Origin: Paludibacteraceae bacterium
GTDB lineage: Bacteria > Bacteroidota > Bacteroidia > Bacteroidales > Paludibacteraceae
Assembly (NCBI GenBank): GCA_904502115.1
Contig: CAJGDW010000031.1
Span: 1 to 14,757, forward strand
Reading direction: 5' to 3'
DNA: 14,757 nt
Positions 7,362 through 14,627 of the stretch are shown here, one piece after another. The notes below the pieces were generated by a model. It was not told where the DNA came from, made no database searches, and was given only the letters and a program-made list of their open reading frames with translations. The translations under genes were made by a program, and so were the position numbers. Positions within the stretch are counted from its first letter, which is position 1. Each line of letters opens with the position of its first letter.

Positions 7362-10022
7362 TTATCTTTCTAAGGTTACAGTCAATTTTAGGATAAAGGG
7401 TGTACCGTCTGCATCTAGCATATCTACGGTATATAGGTAAACACCTTGGTTGGCAGGTTTGCCGTTTGTGGTGCCGTCCCAACCTTCGTTGCCTTGGTAC
7501 ATTACATTGCCTTGACGGTCAAATACGGTAATGTTGTATCCAGCTAAAAGCACGTCGTTGCTACCATCGCCGTTAGGGGTAAAGATGTTGGGGAATTGGG
7601 TAGAACTAATGCTGCGTGCTTCGGTTACTTCCCACATACAACCGTTTTTGTCTACCAATTGCATGGTGAAATCGTTGTTCGAGTCGCCGTATGCAAATTG
7701 GTTGGTTTTGAAAATGTTAGACGATTCGGTTGCGGTAAGAGGTTGGCCATTTACTTGCAAGTAGTAAGCCACAAAACCTTCGGTACCTGTAATGGTTACG
7801 TAGCGACCGCTTACCATGGGTTCGGGAACGTCAATTACCATGCTGTAATCGGGTTCTGGATACACCGTAATGTGAGCATTTTCAATATCGGTATCTACGT
7901 TTGCTTCGCAATAAGCATCGCTCAAGGCAAGCAAACTATACTCGGTATCTTCGGTTGGGGTAACTTGTTGCTGTACGGTGGCATTCATAGTGGTGAATGT
8001 TTCGCCGTTGGGCAACTGATAGGTGAAAGGTGCCGTACCTTTAAAGGTCATATTCAGGTTGGCCGATTGGTTTTGGCACAAGTAATCTTTGTCGGTCTCA
8101 ATGATGGCGGTAGGGCGGTTGCGAACCGTAATTTTTACTTGGTTCGATACGCTGGTACCGCATTGGTTGCTAGCAGTTAGTTGCAACAAACGTCCGTTTT
8201 CGTAGTCGCTAAAGGTGTACGAAAGGTCTTTTGCTTTGCCAATTTCTACACCACCCAATGTCCACGAATATTTATTGGTGCCAGGAGTAGCTTCGATGGT
8301 AGGTTTGATGGTGTATTTTGAACCATCGCAGAAGTTGGCAACATCGTTAATTTGTACGATGGGCAAACTGCCGGTTACTTCTACGGTAAAGGTCATGGTT
8401 TCGCCAAATTGGCATTCGCCTTGGTAGAAACGAATGCTGTAGGCTCCTGCACCCAATCCCGATACGGTAATTTTGTCGTCGCAGTCAAAGCCTTTCATGT
8501 CTTCTGTGTAGTCAATTTTACTAACGCTGTATACTTCCTGTACTTTGGTGATTTCATGGCAACCTTCGGTCCAAAGGGTGTCTCTGTAGGTAACATTTTT
8601 GGTAATAGGGGTACCCTCTTCGTCAAAGGTAGGATCGCCGTTTTCGTCCAATACCGGTTCTTTTTCTACTCGGTTTTTGGTTAAAACGGGGTGGAATTTA
8701 TTGCTGTACTGAAGTGTTGGAGCAATAATTTCTTGTTGGTTGGTAATATCGAACAATCTTACGCTGTAATAACGTGCGGTGTCAGAAGGTGCTACCACTT
8801 GTTCGCGTCCGGCAACGGTAAAGGTAACCGATGCGGTTTTTTGGTCTTTGCAAACCACGGTAGCAGCAGGAAGTTTGGTAAGCGGATCAACACTTAATGT
8901 TTCTGATTCCGAAATGGTAAGCAATTCATCTGGGAATTGAACGCAACCATTGGCGTCGGTTACTTTGGCGCTGTAAATACCTTTGGCAAGGTTTTCAAAC
9001 AATCCCGTGTTGTTGGTGCTATTGTAAACTACGTTCACACCATCTAATTGATAGGTGTAGGGCAAAGTGCCGCCTGTGGCATCACCAAAAATCTTGCCAG
9101 AGGTTTGCCCGCTGCAGTTAATGCTGTTGGCGTAAGGGTGATAAGCCAATGTGTCGGCAGGTTCGGATAAACTTTCTTCTAACCATACAAAGCAGCCGTT
9201 TGTATCTTCTATTTCAATAAAGTATTGTTTGGCTTTTAAGTTGGACAATGCCACAGCCGTACCCGTTACCGAACTGATCGATGATTCGATGCTTTCTTCG
9301 TTGGTTGCATCGGTGTAGGCTGCAATGCGATAGGGCGAGGTGCCGCCTATAATGGTGCATTGAATCACACCGCTGCTATCGCCTTTACAGCGAAGATTTT
9401 GTTTGTTGGTTACTTCGGCATGAAGCGCGGCAGGAGCGCTGATATTAAAGTTAAAACCTACGCTACAGCCTCCTTTGTCGCGGATGGTTCCTACGTAGGT
9501 TCCTTGTGGCAACTCGTTGAGCTGAATGGTGGTAGAAATGCCACCTTCGTCGGTAAAGACAATGTTATTGGCAACATAGGGCGCATTGTTGCGCATTAAA
9601 ACAATGCTATAAGGCGTGTCGGTTGTGTAGATTTGACCACCGCGTACCCTTAAGTAGGCCACACCGTCGTTCTTTTCGAAACAGGTGGCTGGTGTTGTAA
9701 CAGGAACACTTTGCAACAGTTCTAACACTTGGTTTTTTACAACAACACTGTTGGCGGGTGTTTGGTCGGTATCGCCGTTGGCATCGCGCACATATACGGT
9801 GTATGCACCATGACTAAGGTTGTTGAATATAGGTGACGATTGTACAGTGGCAAAACCATCGAGCGAAAACTCGTAGGGTTGTACACCGTTTTGAACGGTT
9901 ACCGTAATGGTGCCGTTTTGGCAATAATCGTCGGTGGTTTCAGTAGATGAAATGTGGGGTTGCGACCATGCTAAACTTGTAGTTAACGTGGCTAAGAGAA
10001 GTGTGAAAAATTTACTTTTCAT
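7362..10022 (-). CDS. SprB-like secreted adhesin with gliding-associated type-B C-terminal domain
   Basis: 886 residues from the ATG at 10022. I prefer this start because MKSKFFTLLLATLTTSLAWS is a clean signal peptide, and because AATACTATGAAAA is shared exactly with the start of the next gene; an upstream in-frame ATG at 10055 would add 11 polar residues. Four SprB-type repeats (about 34-99, 111-194, 207-289, 301-374) carry Cys...G...GG..PY and end in DANG(C) or its variants. Then come a central segment with an acidic insert and two Ig/PKD-like stretches (about 555-635 and 636-722). The C-terminus (about 810-886; FPNIFTPNGDGSNDV, VFDRQGNVMYQ, GWDGTTNGKPANQGVYLY) is the gliding-motility-associated/CHU_C domain, a type IX sorting signal of type B. 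It is predicted to be secreted to the cell surface, perhaps for adhesion or motility. The ligand is unknown. Confidence 0.93.
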   Translation of the reverse strand: MKSKFFTLLLATLTTSLAWSQPHISSTETTDDYCQNGTITVTVQNGVQPYEFSLDGFATVQSSPIFNNLSHGAYTVYVRDANGDTDQTPANSVVVKNQVLELLQSVPVTTPATCFEKNDGVAYLRVRGGQIYTTDTPYSIVLMRNNAPYVANNIVFTDEGGISTTIQLNELPQGTYVGTIRDKGGCSVGFNFNISAPAALHAEVTNKQNLRCKGDSSGVIQCTIIGGTSPYRIAAYTDATNEESIESSISSVTGTAVALSNLKAKQYFIEIEDTNGCFVWLEESLSEPADTLAYHPYANSINCSGQTSGKIFGDATGGTLPYTYQLDGVNVVYNSTNNTGLFENLAKGIYSAKVTDANGCVQFPDELLTISESETLSVDPLTKLPAATVVCKDQKTASVTFTVAGREQVVAPSDTARYYSVRLFDITNQQEIIAPTLQYSNKFHPVLTKNRVEKEPVLDENGDPTFDEEGTPITKNVTYRDTLWTEGCHEITKVQEVYSVSKIDYTEDMKGFDCDDKITVSGLGAGAYSIRFYQGECQFGETMTFTVEVTGSLPIVQINDVANFCDGSKYTIKPTIEATPGTNKYSWTLGGVEIGKAKDLSYTFSDYENGRLLQLTASNQCGTSVSNQVKITVRNRPTAIIETDKDYLCQNQSANLNMTFKGTAPFTYQLPNGETFTTMNATVQQQVTPTEDTEYSLLALSDAYCEANVDTDIENAHITVYPEPDYSMVIDVPEPMVSGRYVTITGTEGFVAYYLQVNGQPLTATESSNIFKTNQFAYGDSNNDFTMQLVDKNGCMWEVTEARSISSTQFPNIFTPNGDGSNDVLLAGYNITVFDRQGNVMYQGNEGWDGTTNGKPANQGVYLYTVDMLDADGTPFILKLTVTLER
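8565..8675 (-). other. Acidic insert with two D-E-x-G-x-P motifs inside the adhesin
   Basis: Residues about 450-486 of the adhesin read as a charged, low-complexity stretch containing PVLDENGDP and then FDEEGTPI, two near-copies of DE(N/E)G(D/T)P spaced 9 residues apart. It interrupts the otherwise Ser/Thr/Gly-rich strand pattern. It could be a flexible linker or a cation-binding loop; nothing in the sequence decides this. Confidence 0.5.
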
Positions 10023-10055
10023 AGTATTGAATGGGTCCGTGACTGTATTGATCAA

Positions 10056-10331
10056 TTACTTCTTTGATCGTATTTTTTTTATAATAAATCCAATCAGTTT
10101 GTATCCTAATTTAAAGGTTGTGAGCGGATTGTTTTTAAAAAGTTTGAACGAAAGGAATTGACCAAAGACTTGTTTTAATAGGTTATTGGGCGATAACGCC
10201 GTTTGGGTAATTTCTTTGGCCTGCTCTGCGTGCTTTACTAAAATGCGTTCTTGTCGTGCAATGGCTTTTTGTAAGCGTTTTTTTTCGAGCGTGAGGGCAT
10301 CTATGGACGTGAATCTAGGAGATTGTTTCAT
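10056..10331 (-). CDS. Small basic protein of unknown function, third gene of a membrane cassette
   Basis: 91 residues, lysine-rich, not assigned to a family I can name. The N-terminal half (about 12-45) is a charged helix, probably coiled-coil (LEKKRLQKAIARQERILVKH). The C-terminal part has a short hydrophobic patch (KLGYKLIGFIIKKIRSKK) too basic and short to be a confident membrane span but suited to peripheral membrane contact. Its ATG overlaps the stop of the holin-like gene by ATGA, which supports both starts and suggests the two are made together. The gene ends 33 bases before the adhesin start. Its position after YtxH-like and holin-like genes suggests a role in the same envelope function. 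Confidence 0.8.
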   Translation of the reverse strand: MKQSPRFTSIDALTLEKKRLQKAIARQERILVKHAEQAKEITQTALSPNNLLKQVFGQFLSFKLFKNNPLTTFKLGYKLIGFIIKKIRSKK

Positions 10332-10693
10332 AATTCTACCTCCTCTTCTCGCTTTTTATCGCTATAAATAATTTTGCTAAACTGGCGTACCAGTGGGTTA
10401 ATAAACCATTGTTTTCTAAAGGCAAAAATGCATGCAAATAACCCTAAATGAATGGCTATAACAATGCACAACCCATATATCATGCTTCCCAATAGCGTTT
10501 CGAGCCATAGTAATAACAAAATAGACAGGTAGGTAAAAATAATGGTTCCTAGCAAAATGGCCACCACAGCAGTGAGCAATAAAGCACTAATGAGTGAAAT
10601 TTTTTCCAATAATTCCACTCGAAGTAAATCGTACCTTAGTTCAAGGTATTTTTTACTGTCTTGCCACAATTGTTGGTAGGATTCTTTTATCAT
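10328..10693 (-). CDS. Small integral membrane protein, phage-holin-family-like (Hol_X/DUF type)
   Basis: 121 residues. An amphipathic N-terminal helix (about 8-31, with YLELRYDLLRVELLEKIS) leads into a long hydrophobic stretch (about 33-63) and a second one (about 70-92), then a basic/acidic tail ending KKREEEVEL. This is the pattern of small proteins annotated as phage holin family or DUF in many bacteria, usually next to YtxH-like genes and unconnected with phage. I see no phage genes nearby, so lysis is unlikely. A role in membrane stress or envelope support is inferred. Its start shares one base with the stop of the YtxH-like gene (TAATG) and its end overlaps the next start by four bases. 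Confidence 0.85.
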   Translation of the reverse strand: MIKESYQQLWQDSKKYLELRYDLLRVELLEKISLISALLLTAVVAILLGTIIFTYLSILLLLWLETLLGSMIYGLCIVIAIHLGLFACIFAFRKQWFINPLVRQFSKIIYSDKKREEEVEL

Positions 10694-10977
10694 TACAAAA
10701 TATCTTCTTCGTCGATAACTTCTTGTACGGCTAACTCAATGTCGTTGTTGCTAGCGTATTCGTCCAATTTACTAGCAATTTTGCCTACTAGTGCATCCCA
10801 ACCTTCGCGACTGATGCCTTTTTCTTTTAATTTAAGTTCTATTTGTTTTTTTAGTTCTTCGCCTTTTACAGCAAGATTGGCACGTAATTCTTTGCCACTA
10901 GTGGGAGCTACTAAAAGAGCCACTGCAGCACCCACTGCCGCGCCTCCTAAAAAGGCTAAAATGGTTTTTGCGTTCAT
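10693..10977 (-). CDS. YtxH-domain protein
   Basis: 94 residues. The N-terminus has one glycine/alanine-rich membrane segment (about 5-24, ILAFLGGAAVGAAVALLVAP), immediately followed by TSGKELRANL, the APxSGKExR-type hallmark of YtxH proteins. A charged helical domain (30-94) ends in an acidic tail (EEDIL). Known: YtxH of Bacillus belongs to the general stress regulon; the molecular function is not established. It heads the three-gene membrane cassette and lies 23 bases after the outer-membrane protein gene, so it may be cotranscribed from the promoter at 11670-11677. No promoter box of its own is evident in the 23-base gap. Confidence 0.9.
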   Translation of the reverse strand: MNAKTILAFLGGAAVGAAVALLVAPTSGKELRANLAVKGEELKKQIELKLKEKGISREGWDALVGKIASKLDEYASNNDIELAVQEVIDEEDIL

Positions 10978-11000
10978 TGTATGTTATTTATGGGTTAATG

Positions 11001-11654
11001 TTAAATTTCAAAACCTACCGAAATGGTGGGTATCGGATCAGAGAACCAGCTATTGTTATGACTTTCGTATAGGTGCCAACCTACTAATACATAAAGGTTG
11101 CTTCTAGATCCAACGGCTTGTCTAATACCAATGCCTGCATCAAAATAGTTGTTTTCGTATGGTGATGAGTAGTAGTTGCCCCATTGGTAATCGTACTGGT
11201 AAGCCAAAGCAAAGAATATGTTGGTTTGATAAGCTGTGTTGCGTTTTAATCGGATTAAGTCAACGCGGGTGGCTATGCGTACCCCTACGGTATGTTCCGA
11301 AAAGTAGCCATTGTAGCTTCCGTTGTAGGCATATTTTGGGGCAACGCTAAAATGCCATGGCTCAAAAAGTTGATAACCTACCTCTGGCATAATCATAACA
11401 TAAAACTCAGAACTATTCAGCTTAAAACCAAAACCGCCACCGTAGGTAAGTTTGCTGAGTGTCCAAAAAGTAGATTTCTTTTTTGGCGTGGTAGTTTTTT
11501 TCTCTTGAACTTTTTGTTCTTGTACGTTTTGCTCTTGAATGGGAACTTCGTCCACCACTACGTAGCGTTTATTATTAACAATTATGGTGTCGTTAGCTGC
11601 ATAAACCATGCCTGTTAGGATGGTAAGCACAATCAGGGTACAGATTCTTTTCAT
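11001..11654 (-). CDS. Predicted outer-membrane beta-barrel protein, function unknown
   Basis: 217 residues from the ATG at 11654, where MKRICTLIVLTILTGMVYA gives a clean signal peptide. An upstream TTG at 11672 is in frame but overlaps the predicted -7 box, so I reject it. After a short segment (NDTIIVNNKRYVVVDEVP) comes a Gln/Glu/Lys-rich linker with three five-residue repeats of the type VQEQK (about 39-53). Then follow alternating aromatic strands (GGGFGFKLN, VGVRIATRVDLI, FFALAYQYDYQWG, NLYVLVGWHLYE) ending in TISVGFEI, as expected of an eight- to ten-strand barrel. I do not recognise a specific family. It is the first gene of the long minus-strand run. Confidence 0.82.
   Translation of the reverse strand: MKRICTLIVLTILTGMVYAANDTIIVNNKRYVVVDEVPIQEQNVQEQKVQEKKTTTPKKKSTFWTLSKLTYGGGFGFKLNSSEFYVMIMPEVGYQLFEPWHFSVAPKYAYNGSYNGYFSEHTVGVRIATRVDLIRLKRNTAYQTNIFFALAYQYDYQWGNYYSSPYENNYFDAGIGIRQAVGSRSNLYVLVGWHLYESHNNSWFSDPIPTISVGFEI
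11496..11540 (-). repeat. Three in-frame 15-bp tandem repeats inside the barrel-protein gene
   Basis: On the minus strand, units at 11540-11526, 11525-11511 and 11510-11496 read ATTCAAGAGCAAAAC, GTACAAGAACAAAAA and GTTCAAGAGAAAAAA. They encode (I/V)QE(Q/K)(N/K) three times in the linker between the signal peptide and the barrel. Because 15 is a multiple of three, copy-number change would alter linker length without breaking the frame. Confidence 0.85.
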
Positions 11655-11669
11655 ATAAACATGTTTTCG

Positions 11670-11677
11670 CAAATATA
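11670..11677 (-). promoter_or_regulatory. Predicted -7 promoter box TATATTTG for the minus-strand run
   Basis: The minus strand reads TATATTTG, a perfect match to the Bacteroidota TAnnTTTG consensus. A run of eight T (11696-11689, minus strand) lies 11 bases upstream, in the general place of the -33 element, but there is no proper TTTG there. Transcription would start around 11663-11666, leaving a leader of only about 10 bases before the ATG at 11654. Confidence 0.6.
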
Positions 11678-11729
11678 ATAAAATCTTTAAAAAAAACAGC
11701 GAATCATGCGTTTTTTTATCGCAAACCCG

Positions 11730-11737
11730 TATCTTTG
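11730..11737 (+). promoter_or_regulatory. Predicted -7 promoter box TATCTTTG for the rluA-family/MORN/xseA run
   Basis: TATCTTTG matches TAnnTTTG exactly. A run of seven T (11711-11717) lies 12 bases upstream, mirroring the arrangement on the other strand. A start at about 11741-11745 would place the octamer array (11757-11796) inside a leader of about 65 bases. I see no Shine-Dalgarno sequence before the ATG at 11808. Confidence 0.6.
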
Positions 11738-11756
11738 TAGGTCGCTTGTTGCTTGT

Positions 11757-11796
11757 TGACTAATCGTTAATTCGACTAAACGACTAATCACCGAAT
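11757..11796. repeat. Degenerate 8-bp tandem array in the leader of the pseudouridine synthase gene
   Basis: Five octamers in register: TGACTAAT, CGTTAATT, CGACTAAA, CGACTAAT, CACCGAAT. The first four match, unit for unit, the second array near rel (4115-4146), including a deviant second unit containing TTAAT. The array ends 11 bases before the ATG at 11808. Confidence 0.85.
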
Positions 11797-11807
11797 AACC
11801 AATAATT

Positions 11808-12707
11808 ATGTCCGATACCGTTAAACAATTTTCTGTTCGTGTTCTAAAAGATGCTCCACTTATGGAGTTCTTGGCAGAACGTTTAAAAGATTACAGTCGC
11901 ACACAACTAAAATCGTTGTTGTCGCATCGTCAGTTATGGCTCAATGGCGAGCTGATGTTAACCCGTCACGATCACCCACTTAAAGCAGGAGATAGGGTGG
12001 ATGTTCGTTCGTCTAAAACCATGCGTCGAAACCAAAAATTAGAACACTCGCAGTTAAAAGTGGTGTTCGAAGATGAGCATATCATGGTGGTGTACAAAAA
12101 CGAAGGTTTTTTAACCGTAGGTACCGATCGCGAAAAATTGCAAACCGTGTATCACGTACTAAATCAGTATATGAAAACCTTTGGTCAGGACAAACGTATT
12201 TTTGTGGTGCACCGTTTGGATAGAGAAACATCGGGTTTGTTGGTATTTGCCAAAAGCAAAGAGGTGCAAGAAGCCTTGCAAAGCAATTGGGAAACCTTAA
12301 TGAAAGAGCGTAGTTATACCGCTATTGTTAAGGGTCAATTACCAGAGCAACAAGGCGTTATCAAAGCCTATTTGTGGGAGGATAAACAACTTAGAATGCA
12401 TGCTAGTGAAACCGATAATGGTGGACAATATGCCGAAACTAAGTACAGTGTAATGGGAACAAAAGGTCCTTATTCAATGGTGCAATTGTGGTTAAAAACA
12501 GGCAGAAAAAATCAAATTAGGGTACACTTGCAAAGCGTGGGTTGCCCCATTGTTGGCGATAAAAAATACGGAGGCCCTACCAGCCCTATCAAACGCGTTT
12601 GCTTGCATGCTGGTTTGCTGACATTTAAGCACCCTATGACAGGACAAATGATGCATTTTGAATGGCCTATTCCTTCGTCGTTTAACAAATTAGTAAAGGT
12701 AAAATAA
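11808..12707 (+). CDS. RluA-family rRNA/tRNA pseudouridine synthase
   Basis: 299 residues. An S4-like RNA-binding region (about 17-70; RTQLKSLLSHRQLWLNGE and later LKAGDRVDV) precedes the catalytic domain. The family signature HRLDRETSG is at 135-143, with D138 the catalytic aspartate. Further conserved blocks are GRKNQIRVHL (232-241), GCPIVGDKKYGG (245-256) and a C-terminal CLHAGLLTFKHPMTG (265-279). It isomerises uridine to pseudouridine in structured RNA in the cytosol. Which position it modifies (RluD, RluC or another subgroup) is not clear from sequence alone, so I give no symbol. It is first in a three-gene run, and the next gene starts one base after its stop (TAATATG). Confidence 0.95.
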   Translation: MSDTVKQFSVRVLKDAPLMEFLAERLKDYSRTQLKSLLSHRQLWLNGELMLTRHDHPLKAGDRVDVRSSKTMRRNQKLEHSQLKVVFEDEHIMVVYKNEGFLTVGTDREKLQTVYHVLNQYMKTFGQDKRIFVVHRLDRETSGLLVFAKSKEVQEALQSNWETLMKERSYTAIVKGQLPEQQGVIKAYLWEDKQLRMHASETDNGGQYAETKYSVMGTKGPYSMVQLWLKTGRKNQIRVHLQSVGCPIVGDKKYGGPTSPIKRVCLHAGLLTFKHPMTGQMMHFEWPIPSSFNKLVKVK

Positions 12708-12708
12708 T

Positions 12709-13458
12709 ATGAAAAAAATAGCAATTATAGTAGGTTTTTGTTTGTCTGCTATGGCTACAATTGCCCAAGTAGAACACAAGGAATCGCATTATCCCAATGG
12801 AAATCTTCGTTACGAAGGCGATTTTAAAGACGGTAAACCCGTTGGTGAATTGCGTCGCTACCACGAGAATGGTCAGTTAAGTGGTGTGCAAATATTTGAT
12901 AATGAAGGTAATTCTACCATTGTTTGCTATACTGGCGAAGGTGAATTATTGGCCGAAGGTAATTACAAAGGACAAAATCGCGATGGTTCGTGGAGATTCT
13001 ACGGCGAGGGCGAATATTTGTTCATGATAGAGAACTATCAAGACGGTTTGCGCATTGGCGAAACTCTTATTCTTTCTAAAGAAGGCAAGGTATTGCAACG
13101 CATGAACTACAAAGAAGGAAAATTAGACGGAGAACGTATTCATTATTACCCATATGGTAATATCATGGCAAAATATACGTATGTCGAAGGTGTGCTAGAA
13201 GGTCCTTATACATACTATTTTGAAACCGGTCATGTGAACGAAGAAGGTAACTACGTGCAAGGCAAGGCCAACGGTATGTGGCGTAGTTACGAAGAAGATG
13301 GAACCTTTGTTGAAGTGGAATACGTAGACGGTGAAATTGCTAATCCAGAGGCGTATAACCAATCTATTCAAAACAAACTAGATCGCTACGATGTCGATCC
13401 CAAAATAAAGGATCCAGAAGATTTTATGCACAATCCAAGCGATTATTTTAGCTTGTAA
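12709..13458 (+). CDS. Secreted MORN-repeat protein (YwqK-type)
   Basis: 249 residues. A signal peptide (MKKIAIIVGFCLSAMATIAQ, cleavage near residue 19-20) is followed by about seven MORN_2-type repeats between 27 and 209. Examples are YPNGNLRYEGDFKDGKPVGE, YKEGKLDGERIHYYPYGN and YVQGKANGMWRSYEEDGTF. The tail (210-249) is polar and non-repetitive. Such proteins are often labelled YwqK-family antitoxin by homology, but there is no toxin gene beside it and it is exported, so I would not use that label. MORN repeats form elongated beta-hairpin rods that bind lipids or proteins. It is sandwiched between an RNA-modifying enzyme and a DNA repair nuclease with one-base gaps, so it is cotranscribed with them without an obvious shared function. 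Confidence 0.9.
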   Translation: MKKIAIIVGFCLSAMATIAQVEHKESHYPNGNLRYEGDFKDGKPVGELRRYHENGQLSGVQIFDNEGNSTIVCYTGEGELLAEGNYKGQNRDGSWRFYGEGEYLFMIENYQDGLRIGETLILSKEGKVLQRMNYKEGKLDGERIHYYPYGNIMAKYTYVEGVLEGPYTYYFETGHVNEEGNYVQGKANGMWRSYEEDGTFVEVEYVDGEIANPEAYNQSIQNKLDRYDVDPKIKDPEDFMHNPSDYFSL

Positions 13459-13459
13459 T

Positions 13460-14623
13460 ATGAGCGATGTAGTTCTAGGTTTGTACGATTTAAATGCCGA
13501 AATCAGTAATTGTGTTTCGGATCATTTCTCGCACCCTGTTTGGGTGGCAGCCGAAGTGGTGGGACTGAGTGAAAACAGAACGGGTCACTGCTACCTAGAA
13601 CTCATGGAAAAAAACGATGCAGGGGTGATTGTCGCTAAGGCAAAAGCTACCATTTGGGCATCGTTGTACAAACAAATCAAACCTTATTTTTTGCGCGAAA
13701 CGGGCATGCCGCTTGCCGTAGGAATGACGGTGGCATTGCTGGTTGAGGTGGTGTTTCATCCTAGTTATGGCCCTAGTTTGAATGTAAAAGACATCAATCC
13801 TTCGTTTACCCTAGGCAATCGGTTGTTGCAACGCAATCAGGTAATTAACCGCTTGCACAACGAAGGTGTCTTTGATAGAAACAAAGAATTGGCCTTGCCC
13901 CTTTTAACCCGTAAAATTGCTGTGGTAACGGCACAAACGGCTGCTGGTTATGGCGATTTTATGAACGAATTAACCCAGAATCCATGGGGATTTCGCTTTG
14001 AAGTTACCTTGTTTCCGGCCTTGGTGCAAGGAGAATTGGCAGAGGCCTCGATGGTAAAAGCCTTGCACGAGGTAGCAAAACAAGCCGAAAATTTCGACGC
14101 CGTGGTCATTATTCGAGGGGGAGGATCGGTGGCCGATTTGGCCTGCTTTGATGGATACGAACTGGCTTATACCGTAACCGAAATGCTTTTGCCTGTAATA
14201 GCAGGGATAGGACACGATAGAGATGTTTCTGTGCTTGATATGGTGGCTGCTATTTCGTTAAAAACACCCACGGCTGTTGCACAGTTTTTGGTGCAAAAAA
14301 TGGCAGATGTACACCAGCAAGTAATGGGCTATCAAGACCGATTAACAAAAGCCGTTCAGCAGCTGTTGCAGCGTCAAAATCAACGTTTGCAAACCATCGA
14401 AATGATTCTGCCCTTGAGTGCGCGTAGGTGCATTGAACGCAAGGATCATCGCTTGCAGTTGCTAGAACGTTCATTAGACCTTTTGTCGCCCCAAAATGTG
14501 CTTAAAAAAGGCTATACCATGACCCTGAAAAATGGTGCACTGGCATCGTTGCAAGATTTGCATACAGGCGACGAGATTACCACCGTCTTTCACAATGGCA
14601 GTGTGAAGTCTATTGTTGGATAG
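13460..14623 (+). CDS. xseA: Exodeoxyribonuclease VII large subunit
   Basis: 387 residues. An N-terminal OB-fold (about 5-115; VWVAAEVVGLSENRTGHCYLEL) binds single-stranded DNA. The nuclease domain (about 120-345) has D166 (GYGDFMNEL), R219 in RGGGSVADLACFD and H252/D255 in GIGHDRDVS, matching the positions known to be essential in the E. coli enzyme. The C-terminal block LSPQNVLKKGYTM...TGDEI is typical. It is about 70 residues shorter than E. coli XseA (456), and the loss falls in the coiled-coil part (about 280-335). The enzyme degrades single-stranded DNA in repair together with several copies of the small XseB. No xseB lies directly downstream in the 134 bases before the window ends. The start follows the MORN gene stop by one base (TAATATG). 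Confidence 0.96.
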   Translation: MSDVVLGLYDLNAEISNCVSDHFSHPVWVAAEVVGLSENRTGHCYLELMEKNDAGVIVAKAKATIWASLYKQIKPYFLRETGMPLAVGMTVALLVEVVFHPSYGPSLNVKDINPSFTLGNRLLQRNQVINRLHNEGVFDRNKELALPLLTRKIAVVTAQTAAGYGDFMNELTQNPWGFRFEVTLFPALVQGELAEASMVKALHEVAKQAENFDAVVIIRGGGSVADLACFDGYELAYTVTEMLLPVIAGIGHDRDVSVLDMVAAISLKTPTAVAQFLVQKMADVHQQVMGYQDRLTKAVQQLLQRQNQRLQTIEMILPLSARRCIERKDHRLQLLERSLDLLSPQNVLKKGYTMTLKNGALASLQDLHTGDEITTVFHNGSVKSIVG

Positions 14624-14627
14624 TTGA

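Noticed and set aside
7596..8180. 194-codon open frame on the plus strand
   Set aside because: Antisense to the adhesin gene, with no signal, domain or upstream start context.
10023..10055. Adhesin start at 10055 giving 897 residues
   Set aside because: It adds 11 polar residues before a clean signal peptide. The start at 10022 shares AATACTATGAAAA with the next gene's start.
10328..10693. Prophage lysis module suggested by the holin-like protein
   Set aside because: No endolysin, integrase or structural phage gene is present. YtxH-holin-like neighbours are a common chromosomal arrangement.
11655..11672. TTG start at 11672 for the barrel protein
   Set aside because: It overlaps the predicted -7 box and would place six residues ahead of a clean signal peptide at 11654.
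12709..13458. Antitoxin of a toxin-antitoxin pair
   Set aside because: The protein has a signal peptide and MORN repeats, and its neighbours are an RluA-family enzyme and XseA, not a toxin.
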